From TMED69 sp964642505 (GTDB lineage Bacteria; Pseudomonadota; Gammaproteobacteria; Ga0077536): a stretch of DNA of 16,356 nt. The stretch covers positions 1-16,356 of the forward strand of contig CAZXQY010000060.1 of NCBI GenBank assembly GCA_964642505.1, read 5' to 3'. Shown here in pieces: positions 14,361-16,356 of the stretch (the first letter of the stretch is position 1; each line of letters starts with the position of its first letter). Position numbers and translations under genes: made by a program. The notes below the pieces were generated by a model that was not told the DNA's origin, did no database searches, and was given only the letters and a program-made list of their open reading frames with translations.

Positions 14361-15305
14361 ATGATCATAGTCACTGGTGGGGCTGGCTTTATAGGGAGCA
14401 ACCTAATAAGAAAACTTAATTCCGACAGGGATGATGATATTTTACTGGTTGAAGATCTTTCAAACGGGCACAAAATAAAAAATATCGCCGATCTTGAGAT
14501 AGTCGATTATATAGACAAAGACGACTTTTCTTCCCTCTTGCAGTCTTCTTGGGAGATAACGGACGTAGATTGCATTTTTCATCTTGGTGCGTGCGTGGAC
14601 ACGATGGAATGGGATGGTAAATACATGATGAAATCCAATTTTGAGTACTCTAAAAATTTGGCTTCTTTTTGTTTCGATAAAGGAGTACCTCTTGTTTATG
14701 CATCTAGTGGGGCGGTTTATGGGAGCCAAAAATCTTTTACAGAAGATTCCCAATTCGAAAAACCATTAAATATATACGGATATTCGAAACTTCTTTTCGA
14801 TCGATATGTTGGTACCCGCATTAAAAAGCCTGATTCTTTAGTAGTAGGTCTACGCTACTTTAATGTGTATGGCAGAGGAGAGGAATTCAAAGGAAACATG
14901 TCGAGCGTAATCCCTTTTTTTAATGAGCAGCTTAAAAAGACTGGAAAAATAAAATTGTTTGAAGGTTCTCATGGGTATGGTCCCGGGCTTCAATCGAGGG
15001 ATTTTATATCGGTAGAGGATGTTGTAAAGGTAACTTTATGGTTTTCCGAGCAATCCAGGGCTAAATCAGGAATCTATAATTGTGGAACAGGCCACTCGAC
15101 TACTTTTCAGTCCGTTGCGGAAGCAGTAATAGAGTGGCACGGAAGCGGGAACATTGAATACATTACCTTCCCACAACAACTTGTAGATTCTTATCAACCA
15201 TTTACCCGCGCGGATTTGGGGAAACTTCGTCTGGCAGGGTATTCGGGAGCTTTTAAGGAGATTACTCAAGGTGTAAAGGAGTACTTGACCTGGCTAAATT
15301 CATAA
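14361..15305 (+). CDS. hldD: ADP-glyceromanno-heptose 6-epimerase
   Basis: HldD converts ADP-D-glycero- to ADP-L-glycero-D-manno-heptose, the step after HldE. This short-chain dehydrogenase-type protein has 314 residues (310 in E. coli). It begins with the Rossmann motif MIIVTGGAGFIGSN and contains TEWDGKYMM-like MEWDGKYMMKSN, ASSGAVYGS and the catalytic YGYSK (Y139, K143). LRYFNVYGRGE and LFEGSHGYGP follow, the latter a few residues longer than in E. coli. EYLTWLNS closes the protein. AAGGA at 14350-14354 is 6 bases before the ATG. Its TAA stop at 15303-15305 overlaps the ATA proposed as the waaA start. Confidence 0.97.
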   Translation: MIIVTGGAGFIGSNLIRKLNSDRDDDILLVEDLSNGHKIKNIADLEIVDYIDKDDFSSLLQSSWEITDVDCIFHLGACVDTMEWDGKYMMKSNFEYSKNLASFCFDKGVPLVYASSGAVYGSQKSFTEDSQFEKPLNIYGYSKLLFDRYVGTRIKKPDSLVVGLRYFNVYGRGEEFKGNMSSVIPFFNEQLKKTGKIKLFEGSHGYGPGLQSRDFISVEDVVKVTLWFSEQSRAKSGIYNCGTGHSTTFQSVAEAVIEWHGSGNIEYITFPQQLVDSYQPFTRADLGKLRLAGYSGAFKEITQGVKEYLTWLNS

Positions 15306-16356
15306 GGCTGATTTACACGTCCCTTTTTATTTTGTGTATCCCTTTTTTGTTGGCCCGATGCCTTTACAGAAGGGAAGGGATGAGAATGGTAGAGCGATTT
15401 GGCTGGTATTCGGGTAAATTCGACTCGGCAACCGTTTGGGTTCATACTGTCTCGGTTGGAGAGTTTATGGCTTCTATTCCAATAATCGAATCAATGTTGA
15501 CGTCCCAGAACCGATATAAAATCGTTGTGACAACGACTACTATGACGGCTTCTGCATTAGTTGAACAAACCTTTGGAGAAAAGGTAGAACACGTTTTTCT
15601 TCCTTATGATGTTCCGATGCTTTTAAAGGGCTTTTTCCAAAAGTTTCAACCCAATAAATTAGTTCTACTGGAAACGGAGCTTTGGCCTAACCTTTTAAAT
15701 TTTTGTTATGAAGCGGCCGTACCGGTTTTTCTGGTCAACGCGAGGTTGTCTTTGTCTTCGTTTAATCGCTATCGCATCCTTAAAGCCATAATGTTCGGCC
15801 CCTTAGGGCCCATCACCAAAATAGGAGCCCAAAATATAGTTCACGCAAGTAGGTTTTGTGAATTGGGTTACCCGGAGAGTTCAGTTTTTATTACAGGTAA
15901 TCTAAAGTTCGAGGTAAAAGCAGAATCCATTAAGGAGACGGGTCTGCTTTGTTTTCTTAATAGCTTACGGTCAACGAGGAAAATTTTGGTTTGTGGGAGT
16001 ACAAGAAAAGGAGAAGAAATCAAGTTGCTGGCGGCAGTGCTACGATTAAAAAAGAAACTCCCTGAGCTTTTCGTGATACTCGTCCCTCGACATCCCCAGC
16101 GGTCGATTAAGGTGGGTCAACTCTGTTCGCAAAAAGGATTAAGATATCAATACAGAAGTCAAATTGAGGAAGAAATCAAAAATCAAGATGTTTTGATAAT
16201 CGATACCATTGGTGAGCTTTTGGCTTGTTATTCTGTTTGTCAGTTGGCGTATGTAGGAGGAAGCCTAGTACCCCATGGCGGCCAAAATGTTTTAGAACCC
16301 ACTCGTTTTGGGGTGCCGGTTTTAGTGGGACCACACACTGAAAATTTCGAAGACGA
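15302..16356 (+). CDS. waaA: 3-deoxy-D-manno-octulosonic acid transferase (KdtA/WaaA), partial, non-canonical start
   Basis: WaaA transfers Kdo from CMP-Kdo to lipid IVA, the first step of LPS core assembly, and is anchored in the inner membrane. About 351 codons are present without a stop, and the C-terminal part lies outside the window. Visible parts are an N-terminal membrane segment (LIYTSLFILCIPFLLARCL), HTVSVGEF with the expected catalytic Glu (15461-15463), and VFLPYDVP. LLETELWPNLL, NARLSLSS, VILVPRHPQR and HGGQNVLEP follow. Aligning to E. coli MLELLYTALL puts the start at or next to ATA 15302. The frame is open from 15257 but has no ATG, GTG or TTG until TTG 15332, inside the membrane segment. 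The ATA overlaps the hldD stop as ATAA. No well-spaced Shine-Dalgarno is present (nearest GGAG is 20 bases upstream), so coupling is likely; ATT 15311 is an alternative. Confidence 0.9.
   Translation, partial: MRLIYTSLFILCIPFLLARCLYRREGMRMVERFGWYSGKFDSATVWVHTVSVGEFMASIPIIESMLTSQNRYKIVVTTTTMTASALVEQTFGEKVEHVFLPYDVPMLLKGFFQKFQPNKLVLLETELWPNLLNFCYEAAVPVFLVNARLSLSSFNRYRILKAIMFGPLGPITKIGAQNIVHASRFCELGYPESSVFITGNLKFEVKAESIKETGLLCFLNSLRSTRKILVCGSTRKGEEIKLLAAVLRLKKKLPELFVILVPRHPQRSIKVGQLCSQKGLRYQYRSQIEEEIKNQDVLIIDTIGELLACYSVCQLAYVGGSLVPHGGQNVLEPTRFGVPVLVGPHTENFED

Overview
The window is a compact, almost gap-free stretch of housekeeping genes from a gammaproteobacterium. The order initiator tRNA - rimP - nusA - infB - rbfA - truB - rpsO - pnp is the classical gammaproteobacterial nusA/infB operon. 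The order rplS - (glutaredoxin-like, opposite strand) - xerD - dsbC resembles the arrangement in Pseudomonas-type genomes. A fused bifunctional HldE, HldD and WaaA show an outer membrane with heptose/Kdo-containing LPS. Base composition is moderately AT-leaning, roughly mid-40s % GC by eye. AGA/AGG and ATA codons are freely used and gene junctions are short or overlapping. A modestly reduced or host-associated lineage is possible, but this is inference only; I cannot name a genus.

Layout. 1-97: 3' part of an initiator tRNA-fMet and its terminator. 130-8677: rimP, nusA, infB, rbfA, truB, rpsO, pnp (ribosome maturation, transcription antitermination, initiation, tRNA pseudouridylation, RNA decay). 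A stringent-type promoter sits in front of rpsO. 8726-10756: rpsP, rimM, trmD, rplS, the classical S16/L19 operon, here placed directly behind pnp so that about 10.6 kb of information-processing genes is continuous. 10787-11128 (minus): a small glutaredoxin/GST-N-like protein whose CxxC has become CFFS, with its own promoter. 11203-12867: xerD and dsbC. 12926-16356: hldE, hldD, waaA for LPS inner-core synthesis; waaA runs off the window end. No stretch longer than 300 bases lacks a gene.

The most notable signal is at translation starts. Three otherwise intact genes, truB, rimM and waaA, have no ATG, GTG or TTG in frame upstream of their conserved N-terminal motifs. Homology and Shine-Dalgarno position point to AUA for truB and ACG for rimM. 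For waaA the best candidate is an AUA overlapping the hldD stop as ATAA. Each is one transition away from ATG. This may mean relaxed start-codon use, recent start-codon decay, or sequence error. I see no defence system, mobile element, CRISPR array or obviously novel system; the region is otherwise ordinary.
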